From Tolypeutes matacus (taxonomy: Eukaryota > Chordata > Mammalia > Cingulata > Chlamyphoridae), in contig JAKSZT010054335.1 in assembly GCA_026826555.1 (NCBI GenBank), positions 6,257,751-6,321,750 on the forward strand: a stretch of 64,000 nt of DNA, given 5' to 3'. The notes beneath the pieces are model-generated. The model saw only the letters and a list, made by a program, of their open reading frames with translations, was not told the DNA's origin and did no database searches. Positions 1 through 10,488 of this stretch are shown here, piece by piece. The position numbers and the translations under genes are program-made. How positions within the stretch are numbered: the stretch's first letter is position 1; every line of letters begins with the position of its first letter.

Positions 1-235
1 AACATGGAGAATTCCTTGGGCCACATGTGCACGTCTTAATCAAGACTCAAGTGCAGAAAAGATCTGGAAGGCCCCTGTGCTTTATCCTGGAGCCATTCTC
101 TAAACCCTTTGTATGGATAAGCCCTGAAGGAGAGTACTCACACTAGTTAGTCTGCAAAGATTGAGAAACGCATTGTCTTTCTTTCCTTCTTTTTTTCCTG
201 TTAGCTTCTGGCATTCCTGGATACAGAATTAAGGA
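1..235. other. unassigned sequence at window start
   Basis: I see no gene, SINE or clear repeat here. A short pyrimidine run lies near 179-199. It may be the unrecognised 5' flank or 5' end of the HAL1 that follows. Confidence 0.4.
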
Positions 236-2235
236 ACAGACAGCTCAGAATGTAAATTCCAGTGATAACACATTAAAATATAAAAATGTCCAGTTTTCAC
301 AAGAGATTACAAAACATACAAAGAAACAGGAAGTGATGGCCCAGGCAAAAGAGGAAATTAAAGCCATAGAAATCATCGATGAGGAGGATCAGATCTGGGA
401 CATTCAAACAAAGATTTTTAAAAAAAGAAATGTTCATAATATGATCAGAGAACTAAAGGGAAACATGGACAAAGAACTCAAACAAATGAGGAAAGTGATA
501 GATGTACACAAAGAGAATATAATAGAGAGATATAAATCATGAAAAAGAAACAGAGCCGAAGATCCCAGTAACAAGTTTAAAATTCCCTAGAAGAATATAA
601 CATCAGATTGACACTGGCAGAAGAAAGAATCAGTGAACTTTAAATAAGGCAATATCCAGTGTAAGAAGCAGAAGGAAGAAAGAATGAAGAAAAGTGAGCA
701 GAGCCTGAGGAACCTGTGGGATAACATCCTGTGTACTAATATACATATGGGAATCCCAGAAGAAAAGAGAAGGGGACAGAGAATGTTCAAAGAAACAATG
801 GCTGAAAACGTCCCAGATTTAAAGATATGAATAATGAATATATACATCCAAGATGTTCAATGAATCCCAAACAGGATAAACCCAGATAGACCCATACCAT
901 GGCATATTATGATCAAACTGACAAATGCCAAAGATGGAGTATTCTGAAAGCCACAAGAGTGAAGCAACTTGCCATGGAAAAGGGAACCCCAATAAAATTA
1001 AGTGCCGCTTTCTCATTGGAAACTATGGAGATAAGAAGGCAGTGGATGCTGTTTTTAAAAGTACTAAAAGCAAAAACTGCCAACCAAGTATTCTATATCT
1101 GGCAAAACTGTCCTTCAAAAATGAAGGAGAGTTAAGACAATCTCAGATAAAAGCTGAGGGAGTTCATCACCATTAGACAAGGCCTACAAAAGAAGCTAAA
1201 GAGAGTTCTGTAGGTTGAAAGAAGAGGCCAATAGACAATAGATGAAGCTACATGAAGAGAAAGCTCTCTGATAAGGGTAATGATAGGAGGAAATATAAAT
1301 GCCAGTATTACTGAATTTTTGGTTTGTAACTTTACTTTTTAATTCCCACAGGATCTAAAAGTCAAATGCATAAAATATAATGGTAAATCAGGAGTTTTGG
1401 ACTCAATGTATAAACATGTAATTTGTGACAAGAACTATATAAAGGCTGGGGAATGGGAGGGTAGGGGAACATTGTTTGCACTATTGAAGTTAAGTTGGTA
1501 TCAAAGCAAATGAGATCGTTACAGATTTAGGATATTAAATTTAAGCCCCATGGTAACTACAAAGAAATACCAGAGGATATGCACGCTCACAGAGACAGAG
1601 ATTAGAGTAGACATTTCTGAATGGGGCGTTGATGCAAAATGCGTGTAGGTTTTCTGTTTGGAGAGATAGGAACGTTTTAGTAACGGAAGTTGGTGAGGGA
1701 TTAATTACATTCTACTGAAATGATATGCTTGGGAGTGGTTAAGATGGGAAAGTTTACGTGTTATACATGTTCCCACAATGATAAAATAAAAAGAGCAACT
1801 AAAGAAACCATCACAATAAAAGGCAATTACGTGATCCTGGATAAGATCTAACAAGGGAGGAGAGAAAGCTCAAAAGGACATTATTGGGACATATGAAAAA
1901 ATGGAATATAGACCATAATCTTAATGGTAAATTTCTTAAACTTGATATGTGCATTAGGTGGATACTTACAAATATTCTTGTTCTTAGAAAATGTACGTGA
2001 TAATATTAAAGGTTCAAGTAACATGATATATACTACTCACACTCAAGTATTCAGATAAATGGATAGATGGATTGATAGATTGATGGCGAGAGAGAGACAT
2101 GGCAAATGTGGCAAAATGTTAAACTTGGTGGATATGGGTATCTGGGAGGATAGGGGTATGTTGGAGTTTTCTGTATGGTTTGTATTATTTTTGCAATATT
2201 CATGTAAATTTGAAAATATTTCAAAATAAGTTAAA
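236..2235 (+). mobile_element. HAL1 (half-L1) non-LTR retrotransposon, degenerate
   Basis: HAL1 is an old mammalian LINE that carries only an L1-like ORF1, with no endonuclease/RT frame. The sequence shows an ORF1-like stretch in broken frames. Residues from 333-542 look like the helical N-terminal part. The region 899-1176 matches the L1 ORF1 C-terminal domain: LSA-FS-ETME-RRQW in one frame and QP-ILY-AKLSFKN-GE in another, so at least one frameshift separates them. A long AT-rich 3' UTR typical of HAL1 follows directly (about 1200-2235) with no ORF2. The element ends near an A-rich stretch at 2214-2240. It is the only LINE-1-type element on the + strand here. The exact 5' edge is uncertain. 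Confidence 0.75.
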
Positions 2236-2939
2236 TAAAATGTCTGCTGTGGTCAGGCGTTGCCCAATCTCACTACCCCAAAACCCTGTGTGTTTAGAGC
2301 CCTTAGACATTTGGGACAAATTGCAATAACTCATTAAAGAAAACAGAAGAATTCCTGGACGAATCTAGAGTAAAAGCAGGGATTGCTCATTTTTCAATGT
2401 GTATCTGTTGAATGTTACTTTTCTCCAAATTCTTGAGTAACCCAGGATCTCAAAAGTTATTCATGAACTAAACCACCTTTTGTTTTAACGAAGTAGAAAT
2501 ATCAATAAAAAAGTTGCTAATTTAGATTAAAGCAACAAACATCTATCAGTATTTCCTTTTGGTGCTCTTTTTTTAATAAGTTTCCTTGGATGAGCAAGAA
2601 AAAGCAGAATTTATATTCTTACCCGAGCTGCAAAAGATTTTGAGACTAAGCCAGGAAATCTGATGCACTAAATCAGTTTACAGATTTATGGGGAAAGTAG
2701 AACTTTTCAAATGGCTCTAGTGAGTAGAATTGCGTTTTGGATTTATTAGAGGTACCAAATTAGAGAAAGACTGCGATGCGAAGCCAGTAAGGGCAAATTA
2801 TTAGATTTATCTTTTCTGGTAACAAACACAATACATACTTGTAAAGAGTCCAAACTATACACAGTGAATAACATAGAATGAGAAGATCTCCCATAAATCA
2901 TGGCTTTCAGCTTGACAGAGTCTTCTTGTTTTCCATGCA
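2236..2939. other. unassigned AT-rich sequence
   Basis: I can recognise no coding frame of interest, SINE head or LTR end. This is probably ancient, unrecognisable sequence between the HAL1 and the first old L1 fragment. Confidence 0.4.
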
Positions 2940-3690
2940 TTATATCTAGCTATTCTTTTTTCAAAAATGAGATCACTCTATTTCACATCTATCTCTATAA
3001 TTTCCATGGCAGCAGTGCGTGTTTGTGCGTGCGTGTGAATATGTTGTGGTCTTCATTCTCTTTAATGGCTATGTGATATTTCATTGTATTAACCTTATTT
3101 ATCCAATCTCTATATAGCAAATACAAGCAACACTGAATAGAATGTTTTCATTATATCTTTTACACTCTTCTGTGCGTTTCTGTTGGGTAAGTTCTTGAAA
3201 ATTGAACTGCTACACCAAAGTGTATGAATCTTTTGTACTTTAATATTCTCCAACCTGGTGACATAAACTTTCCCACAGTACCGTAGTATTCTTCTATACA
3301 TGCTTCTTCACACTCTTGGCACAGCTGAGTATTGTAGTTAGTTTTGAAAATTGTGATTTGCACATATTTTGACCTGTTTGTTTTTTAACATCATTGTCAA
3401 TTCATCAGTCTTTTTGATAGCATCTGTGTTTTCCATCATACTTAGCAACAGACTTCAAGTCATAAAATATTAATCCCTCCTTGATTCTGTACTCTTATAC
3501 TTTCATGATTAAATCTTAAATCTTTTCTCCAAAATAATTTTGTTTTAAGGAATGAACACAAATCCAGTCTTTTTCTTCCTCTACGCTTCCATCCCACCAT
3601 CACCACATTGTTGTTCCAACAGTGTTTATTGATGACTCCTTCATTATAGTGATTTGAAATACCACTTTATCATTTACTCACTATCTCTCC
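2940..3690 (-). mobile_element. ancient L1 fragments (ORF2 3' part)
   Basis: Read on the minus strand this resembles decayed L1 ORF2. Around 3590-3680 the + strand has the familiar antisense pattern for a conserved ORF2 stretch ('acagtgtttattgatgac', then 'atttgaaataccacttta'). Around 3040-3330 it resembles the antisense of the L1 3' coding end. All frames are destroyed. The part before 3400 may be a different copy. Confidence 0.5.
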
Positions 3691-4334
3691 ATATATTTAT
3701 TACATGAATTGACATACAATAAACTGTATATATTTAAAATGTACAATTTGATGAGTGTTTATATGTGTAAAAAAGACAATGAACATATCCATCATCCCCG
3801 TAATTTCCTTGTGCCTGTTTGTAACCCATCCCTCACTCAGGCAATTATTGATTTGCTTTCAAACAGGATACTACAGTATGTACTGTTTGGGGTTTTTTGG
3901 CTTGGCTTCTTTCATTGACCATTCTTATTTTGAGTTCATCAGTGCTGTAGCATGTATCAGTAGTTCATGTCTTTTTATTGCTGGGTACTGTTCTGTTGAT
4001 CCTTTTACCTGTTGATAAACATTTGGGTGGGGTCCACTTTTTGACAATTACAGACAATTCTGCTATGAATATTTGTGTACAAGTTTTTGAGTGGGCATAT
4101 GCTTTCATTACTCTTATGTAAATGTCTAGGAATCACTAGGTTTTATAATCAGTGTATGTTTAACTTCTTAACGAACTGCAAAGCTGTCTTTTAAAGTGGC
4201 CGTCTCATGTTAGAGTCCCACCAGCAGTGTGGGAGAGAGCTGCAGTTATTTTCTATTCTTAACACTTGGTATGGTCAGGCTTTTTTAGTTTTAGACATTC
4301 TAATGGATTTGCAGTGGTATATTGAACTGGCTTT
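3691..4334 (-). mobile_element. old L1 3' end (3' UTR and ORF2 C-terminus)
   Basis: The + strand carries the antisense of a mammalian L1M-type 3' end: 'tgacatacaataaactgt' at about 3710, then 'cccaccagcagtgtggga' at about 4220 and 'acacttggtatggtcagg' at about 4262. No frame is open. It stops in the T-rich tract where the younger L1 tail begins. Confidence 0.7.
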
Positions 4335-4440
4335 AATTTTTTTTTAATTTAAAAAAATTTTTTTAAGTTTTTTATCTTTTTTACGTTTCTCAATTAAATG
4401 TAATGGATACATATAAAAATTTTTTGAATCAAACAATATG

Positions 4441-4640
4441 TTACACAATATATTTGGTTGATAGTAACGCATTCATACAGTATTTGTCCTTTTGTGTCTG
4501 GCTTGCTTCACTCAACATAATGTCCTCCAGGTTCCTCCACGTTGCCATATGCTTTACGACTTCATTTCTTCTTACAGCTGCATAATATTCCATCATGCGA
4601 GTAGACCACAGTTTGTTTATCCATTCATCTGTTGATCTTA
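4441..4640 (-). pseudogene. L1 ORF2 extreme C-terminus
   Basis: The minus-strand frame gives DEWINKLW followed by MEYYAAVRRNE and a WRNLEDIMLSE stretch, then a stop near 4441. This is the conserved end of mammalian L1 ORF2. It abuts the truncated RT piece at about 4640. It is either the real 3' end of L1-A after an internal deletion or the 3' end of the neighbouring older copy. Confidence 0.8.
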
Positions 4641-5548
4641 TAGCCTGCAACATTACTGAAATCCTTTATAAGTTCTAGAAGCCTTGTTGTCGATTTCTCA
4701 GGGCTTTCTATGTATAGGATCATGTCATCTGCAAATAATGAAATTTTTACTTCTTCTTTTCCAATCTGGATGCCTTTTATGTCCTTTTCTTGTCTCAGTG
4801 CTCGTGCAAGTACTTCTAAGACAATGTTAAATAGGAGCGGTGATAGTGGGCATCCTTGTCTTGTTCCCGATCTCAGAGGGAAGGCTTTTAGGATTTCACC
4901 GTTGAAAATGATGTTAGCTTTGGGTTTTTCATATATACCCTTTATCATTTTCAGAAAGTTTCCATCTATTCCTATCTTTTGTAGTGTTTTTATGAGGAAA
5001 GAGTGCTGTATTTTGTCAAATGCTTTTTCTGCATCTATAGAGATGATCATGTGATTTTTTTCTTTCAGTTTGCTTATGTGGTGTATTACTTTGATTGATT
5101 TTCTTATATTTAACCATCCTTGCATACCTGGGATGAAACCCACTTGGTCATGGTGTATAATCCTTTTGATATGTTGTTGAATGTGATTAGCAAGTATTTT
5201 GTTAAGGATTTTAGCATCTAGGTTCATTAGAGAAATTGGTCTGTAATTTTCCTTTCTTGAGGTATCTTTATTTGGTTTTGGTATTAGGGTAATGTTGGCA
5301 TCATAGAATGAGTTAGGTAATATTCCTTCTACTTCTATTTTTTGGAAGAGCTTAAGTAGAATTGGTGTTAGCTCTTTCCGGAATGTTTGGTAGAATTCAG
5401 CTGTGAAGCCATCTGGTCCTGGACTCTTCTTAGTTGGGAGGTTTTTAATGACTGAGTCTATCTCTTTACTTGTAATTGGGCTGTTGAGTTCATCTATTTC
5501 TTCTTTCATCAATGTCGGCTGTTTGTGGGTTTTTAGAAACTTGTCCAT
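4625..5548 (-). pseudogene. L1-A ORF2, reverse-transcriptase domain, 307-codon open piece
   Basis: This piece encodes the L1 reverse transcriptase that copies L1 RNA at the nicked target. It shows the family signature [13 protein letters not shown] near residue 42, an LIPKPNKD stretch, the RPISLMN block, [26 protein letters not shown], and the catalytic [10 protein letters not shown] with its FADD core. The frame runs through the RT palm to about GYKIN and then ends abruptly, because the sequence changes to ORF2 C-terminal sequence in another frame. The catalytic core itself looks intact. Thumb, cysteine-rich and most C-terminal sequence is absent. Confidence 0.85.
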
Positions 5549-6837
5549 TTCCTCTAAATTGTCATTCTTGTTGGCATATAATTTTTCAAAGTATCCTCTT
5601 ATGATACTCTATTTCTGTGGGGTCGGTAGTGATATCACCTTGCTCATTCCTTATTTTATGTATTTGCATCTGTTCTCTCTTTTTCTTTGTTAGTCTGGCT
5701 AAGGGTTTGTCAATTTGTTGATATTCTCGAAGAACCAGCTTTTGGTTTTTTTTATTGTTTCCAGTGCTTTCTTATTCTCTATTTCATTTAGTTCTGCTCT
5801 AACCTTGGTTATTTCCTGTTTTCTACTTCCTTTAGGTTTAGTTTGTTGTTATTTTTCCAATTCCTCCAAGTGTGCAGTTAGGTCTTCAATTTTAGCTCTT
5901 TCTTCTTTTTTAATATATGAATTTATGGCTATGAACTTCACTCTCAGGACTGCTTTCGCTGCATCCCATAGGTTTTGATATGTTGTGTTGTTTTCATTAG
6001 TTTCAAGGTAGTTACTGATTTCTTTTGAAATTTCCTCTTTGACCCAGTGTTTGTATAAGAGTGTGTTGTTTAACTTCCATATCCTTGTGCCTAATCTGTT
6101 TCTCTGGCCCTTATTGATTTCCAACTTCATTCCGTTGTGATCAGAGAAATTACTTTGGATAATCTCAGTCTTTCTGAATTCATTGAGTGTTGTTTTGTGG
6201 CCTAGCATGTGGTCTATTTTGGAGTATGTTCCATGTGCACTGGAGAAGAATGTAAATCCCGCTGTATTTGGGTGTAGTGTTCTGTATCTGTCTATTAAGT
6301 CCAAATCTTCTAATGTATTGTTGAGTGCCATAGTTTATTAATTCTCTGCCTAGATGTTCTGTCTAATGATGATAGTGGTGTGTTGAAGTCCCCTGCTATA
6401 ATTGTAGAGGAATTCATTTCTCCTCTTAGTTTTTCCAGAGTTTGCCGCACGTATTTTGAGGCACCTCAATTAGGTGCGTAAATGTTGATGATTGTTCTCT
6501 CTTCTTGAGAGATTACTCCTTTTACTAATATGTAGTGTCCATCTCTGTCTCTTCCAATAGTTTTGCATTTAAAGTCTATTTTGTCTGATATTAGAATAGC
6601 TACTCCTGCCCTTTTTTGGCTATTGTTAGTTGTAAAATGGTTTTCCAGCCATTCACTTTCAGCCTCCTTGAATCCCTGGGCCGAAGGTGGGTTTCTTGTA
6701 GACAGCATATAGATGGATCATATTTTCTTATCCATTCTGCCAGTCTGTGTCTTTTGATTGGTGAATTTAATCCATTAACATTCAGTGTTATTACTCGTAA
6801 CGAATTTCTTACTTCAGTCGTTTTTTCATTGGGTTAA
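5549..6837 (-). pseudogene. L1-A ORF2, endonuclease part, broken
   Basis: This is the N-terminal apurinic-type endonuclease of L1 ORF2, which nicks target DNA at T-rich sites. It begins near 6837 with a recognisable VITLNVNGLNSP stretch, but no in-frame ATG is visible upstream. The frame shifts near 6655, after QETHLR. It reads on to IINIYAPN and then meets a TGA at about 6466. Past that stop the active-site neighbourhood is recognisable (GDFNTPLSSLDR at about 6375). Another shift follows near 6330, and an open piece at 6331-5849 gives IDIYRTLHP-type and SKIDHML motifs. The 5849-5549 linker is also broken. At least four lesions are present. Confidence 0.8.
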
Positions 6838-6885
6838 TGTATGTCATATGTTGTTTTGTTTCTCTTTTTGAGTTTTCAGTTGTTT

Positions 6886-7866
6886 TTAAACTCTCCTCCA
6901 ACTCTCTCTCCTTTGTTTTTTCCTTTCAACTTGTAGAGATTCCTTTAGTATTTCTTGAAGTGCTGGTTTCTTCTTGACATACTCTCTTAATTGCTGTTTA
7001 TCTGTGAATATTTTGAACTCCCCATCATTTTTGAATGCCAATTTTGCTGGATAGAGAATTCGTGGCTGGAAGTTTTTTTCTTTTAGTGTTTTGACTATGT
7101 CATACCACTGTCTTCTTGACTCCATGGTTTCAGCTGAGAAATCAGCACTTAATCTTATTGTGCTTCCCTTGTATGTGATGGTTCTCTTTTCTCTCGCTGC
7201 CTTGAGTATTTTCTCTTTGTCTTGAGCATTGGACAGTTTGACAAGTATATGTCTTGGAGTTGGCCTGTTGGGATTTATAGTATTTGGGGTGCGCTGTGCT
7301 TCCTGGATCTGCACATCCATCTCTCTCAATAGAGTTGGGAAGTTTTCAGCCATAACTTCCTTCAACACTCCTTCTGTTCCTTTTCCCTTCTCTTCTCCTT
7401 CTGGGATGCCCATAATGCGTATGTTTGCGCGTCTTGCATTTTCGGTTAATTCCCTGAGACCATACTGGATTTTTTCTATCTTTTTGTCTATCTTTTCTAC
7501 AATCTCTTTGATTTGAACTGTATTGTCTTCCATATCACTAATTCTTTCCTCTGCCTGTTCAATTCTGCTGTCATGTGAGTCCAGCGTCCTTTTCATTTCT
7601 TGACTTGTGTCTTTGTTCGCCATCATATCCATTACCTTTTTAGGTGTGTTAGCTATTTCTTCAGTATGTTCTCCCAGTGTCTTCTTTATATCCTTAATCT
7701 CTTCCTTCAGTTCTTTAAGTTGGTCCATGATATTTGTTTGGATAGCTTTGATTAGTTGTTCGATGTACTGCATTGCTTCCTGGTCTTTATTTTGTGCACG
7801 GGACTGGTCCATGTTTTCCAGTTTCTCAGAGTCATTTGTATTTTTCTGTTGCCCTCTGGTCATCAT
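6886..7866 (-). CDS. L1 ORF1 protein, apparently intact, 326 aa
   Basis: L1 ORF1p is a trimeric RNA-binding chaperone that coats L1 RNA in cytoplasmic ribonucleoprotein particles and is needed for retrotransposition. The 326-residue frame is unbroken, close to the usual 330-370. It shows a charged N-terminus (1-30), a long coiled coil (about 31-145, with heptads such as QLKELKEEIKDIKKTL), then an RRM starting at about 148 (NIRIMGIPEGEEKG), and a C-terminal domain from about 205 (RHILVKL; ADFSAETMESRRQW at 241-254; YPAKLAFKNDGEF at 272-284). The tail is basic. Two Met codons begin the frame, and I took the first. The frame lies directly after the CpG-rich 5' UTR and before ORF2. It could still be translated if transcribed, but its partner ORF2 is broken, so the element cannot move by itself. 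Confidence 0.9.
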   Translation of the reverse strand: MMTRGQQKNTNDSEKLENMDQSRAQNKDQEAMQYIEQLIKAIQTNIMDQLKELKEEIKDIKKTLGEHTEEIANTPKKVMDMMANKDTSQEMKRTLDSHDSRIEQAEERISDMEDNTVQIKEIVEKIDKKIEKIQYGLRELTENARRANIRIMGIPEGEEKGKGTEGVLKEVMAENFPTLLREMDVQIQEAQRTPNTINPNRPTPRHILVKLSNAQDKEKILKAAREKRTITYKGSTIRLSADFSAETMESRRQWYDIVKTLKEKNFQPRILYPAKLAFKNDGEFKIFTDKQQLREYVKKKPALQEILKESLQVERKKQRRESWRRV

Positions 7867-8202
7867 ATTATCTTGATGGGTTTGTTCAGTTGATTAGCTT
7901 TTCTCTATGCTCTAGAATTTTATTTAGCTGTTGGTTCTGCGTGTGAGTTAAGTTTTCTCTTTGGCAGTTTTTCTTCTTATTTTATTTCTTTGCTTCTTTC
8001 TATGTTCCCTTGAAGGCAAAAGGTTAGGGCCAGAGGAATCAAAAGATGTAAGGAAGGCAGAAGGATTATAGAAATATTGATAAAAGCTAGAGGAGGGGCA
8101 AAATGAGACTTAATGAGATGAATATTTAACTTGAGTAGGCAGTGTAGAGTACTGGGAAAAGATATGGAGTTCCTACAATGGAGTGGGAAAACAAATGGAG
8201 GA

Positions 8203-8221
8203 ATATATATATATATATATA
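8203..8221. repeat. (AT)n microsatellite
   Basis: This is an uninterrupted run of alternating A and T, about 19 bases, inside the inner part of the L1-A 5' UTR. Confidence 0.95.
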
Positions 8222-9650
8222 GTGATTTAGAAGGCTAGAATTATGAGGAGGGAGAGAAATAGTAGAGAAAGGTCTGAAAGGAAAAAGTTAATACTAATAA
8301 AAAAAAAAGAAAGAAAAAAGAAGAAGAAGAAAACAAAATAGTTGGGATAGAAATTGACACCCTTAAGTTGTGGGCCTATGAAAAAATGTTGTCTCTAAGA
8401 GCCACAACAGAAAACAGAAGGCAGAAAGATGCAGGAAGGATAAGCAATAGTTTGTAATACAGAATCAATATATACAGCGAGTAGGAAATTACTGAATAAG
8501 AAGCCCAGTAAATAAGCGACCAGCTGGCAGCACCTATTTAAAAAAAAAAAAAAAAAAAAAATAGAAGGAAAAAGGAAGTGGGGAGGAAAACGGGAATAAT
8601 AGCAATAGACCAGAAAGTAACAGAGAGAAACCAAAGATCCACCCAGGCAAGCAGTCAAACAGAGCTAAGGGGGGTCAGTGATTCCCCTAGGGTCCACGTG
8701 GATCCTTCCTGCCTACTTGTGTTTATCAATGAATTTCCCCACAGGGTTCTATATGCAGGTCCTGAAGCAGCTTTTAGCTATTAAACTAAATTAAAAAGAA
8801 TTTATTTTTCATTTGTTGAGGTGACCTCACTTTTTTTTTTAGCCAAATGCAGGACCCAAAATAATTCCTCCTCTAGACCAACCCCCTTACGGAAGGGACC
8901 CTAGCTGGGCCCGTGGAAATTAATCAAGCACGTCCCACTTTCCGGACTCCCCAGGTTAGCTGAAACTCTGATGTTAGTCAGTGAGGATGCTAAAGTCAGC
9001 GGATTCCGCCCCTCCTGGCGCCGAGCTCCAGCGTCCCCGGGCTGCTCAGTAAATCAGTTTGAGTGCAGATTCGCGTCTGCTCTCAGCCTGATGCTGCTTC
9101 AGGTCGGCTTATCTGCTCCCCAAAGCTATGGGGCGGTGCAGGCAGCCAGATCAATGTCTAAAAATATAAAATACCCTTCCCCGTCTTCCAACCGAACCCT
9201 CCCTTTTTTGGGAAGTGTCCCTTCCTCCTGGCTCCGCAGTGTCCCGGGTCTTATCCCTCTGTGGCTAGGGAAATCAGCTGCGTTGCCCGACCAAAATCCC
9301 CCCTCCGGTTCACTGGGTGCTGATTAGCTCGTTTGCTCTATTCACACAAGGTCCAAGGGGCGCCAGGCAGCCAGCTCCCCAGAAAATAAAACTTTTTCGC
9401 CCCGCCCGCGGCTCCAAATGGCCGTTTTATTATTTATTTCCGTAACCGCGGGGCTCAGCCGCCTGTGCCAACCTCCACCGGCAGCCTCAAAACTCACGAA
9501 TCTCCACCGTTCGGTCCACGCCGCCGATCCGCGCAGATAGATGTCCCAAGCCTCTCACTCCACGCGTGCACGGCAGAGACCCCCAGGCAGGACCCCGTCC
9601 CCAATCCGCCTTGCTCTGGGAGCTTGCAGTGTGTGCCCTCCTACACTAAC

Positions 9651-9659
9651 GCCATCTTG
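9651..9659 (-). promoter_or_regulatory. YY1-type site at L1 5' end
   Basis: The minus strand reads caagatggc about 18 bases from the presumed first base of the element. In human L1 a YY1 site at nearly the same place positions transcription start. The match is seen in the sequence. Use by YY1 in this species is inferred. Confidence 0.6.
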
Positions 9660-9676
9660 GCCGCCTCCTCCTCTGT

Positions 9677-10395
9677 CTTTTTAATAGTGGCAATTCTGAT
9701 AGGTGTGAAATGATATCTCGTTGTAGTTTTGATTTGCATTTCCCTAATCATGAGTGATGTTGAGCATTTCTTCATGTGTTTTTTTGCCATTTGTATTTCT
9801 TCTTTGGAGAAATGTCTATTCAAGTTTTTCGCCCATTTTTTCATTGGGTCATTTGTCTTCTTATTGTTGAGTTGTAACATCTCTTTATATATCCTGGATA
9901 TTAAACCGTTATCAAATATGTGATTTCCAAATATTTTTTCCCTTTGAGTTGGCTGCCTTTTCACCCTTCTGACAAAGTCCTGTGAGGTGCAAACGTATTT
10001 TATTTTGAGAAGGTCCCATTTAGCTATTTTTCCTTTTGTTGCACGTGCTTTGGGTGTAAGGTCCAAGAAACCATCACCTACTACAAGGTCTTGAAGATGT
10101 TTCCCTACCTTTTCTTCTAATAGTTTTATGGTCCTGGCTTTTATATTTAGATCTTTGATCCATTTTGAGTTGATTCTTGTATAGGGGGTGATATAGGGGT
10201 CCTCTTTCATTCTTTTGGTTATAGATATCCAGTTCTCCCAACACCATTTGTTGAAGAGACTGTTTTTTTCCCATTAGCATGGGCTTCGTAGGTTTGTCAA
10301 AAACCAGTTGCCTGTATAGGTGAGGGTATATTTTTTGGTTCTCAATTCTATTACACTGATTGATATGTCTATCTTTATGCAAAGTGGCTTTAATT
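9677..10395 (-). mobile_element. L1 ORF2 fragment, C-terminal third ('L1-B')
   Basis: Two overlapping open pieces (10421-10074 and 10210-9641) encode the L1 ORF2 region after the RT domain. Blocks visible are [47 protein letters not shown] and [25 protein letters not shown]. Its reading passes straight into the 5' end of L1-A at 9676, so the 3' end of this copy is missing here. It is moderately preserved, older than L1-A and younger than the decayed L1 to its right. Confidence 0.8.
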
Positions 10396-10488
10396 TTAAC
10401 TTCCCTAATGACTAATGTCACTGGCTGTATTTGTCACCTGCATGTCTTCTTTAGTGAAGTGTCTGTTCAGGGTCCCTTCCCCTTCCAT
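10396..10488 (-). mobile_element. short old L1 3' fragment
   Basis: The + strand 'aacttccctaatgactaatg' stretch and the following bases are the decayed antisense of the L1 3' coding end. This marks a junction between L1-B and the older copy beyond the SINE. Confidence 0.5.

Larger units (their letters stand above)
4335..9676 (-). mobile_element. L1 retrotransposon, 5'-complete, internally deleted ('L1-A')
   Basis: This is an autonomous LINE-1 in minus orientation. It has a full 5' UTR (9676-7867), an open ORF1 (7866-6886), a broken ORF2 (about 6837-4441) and an A-rich tail seen as T runs at about 4335-4385. The 5' end has the L1-typical purine run followed by the caagatggc motif. It looks younger than its neighbours because its frames are long and CpGs survive in the 5' UTR. 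The ORF2 reverse-transcriptase part ends at about 4645 and is joined directly to the extreme ORF2 C-terminus, so roughly 1.3-1.4 kb of ORF2 is missing compared with a normal L1. The C-terminal piece could belong to another copy. No clean target-site duplication was found. Confidence 0.85.
7867..9676 (-). promoter_or_regulatory. L1-A 5' UTR with internal promoter region
   Basis: This is about 1.8 kb upstream of ORF1, read on the minus strand. The outer 800 bases (about 8880-9676) are GC- and CpG-rich, in sharp contrast to the surrounding AT-rich DNA, as expected for an L1 internal RNA polymerase II promoter. The inner kilobase is purine-rich on the + strand and holds an A run of about 22 bases at 8539-8560 and an AT microsatellite. 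Promoter function is inferred from position and family knowledge. Confidence 0.65.

Noticed and set aside
333..542. Independent short + strand gene
   Set aside because: It is the coiled-coil part of the decayed HAL1 ORF1, continuous in repeat context with the C-terminal domain text at 899-1176.
4710..5054. + strand 114-codon frame and similar ones at 7229-7876 and 5403-5978
   Set aside because: They are antisense shadows of L1 ORF2 and ORF1.
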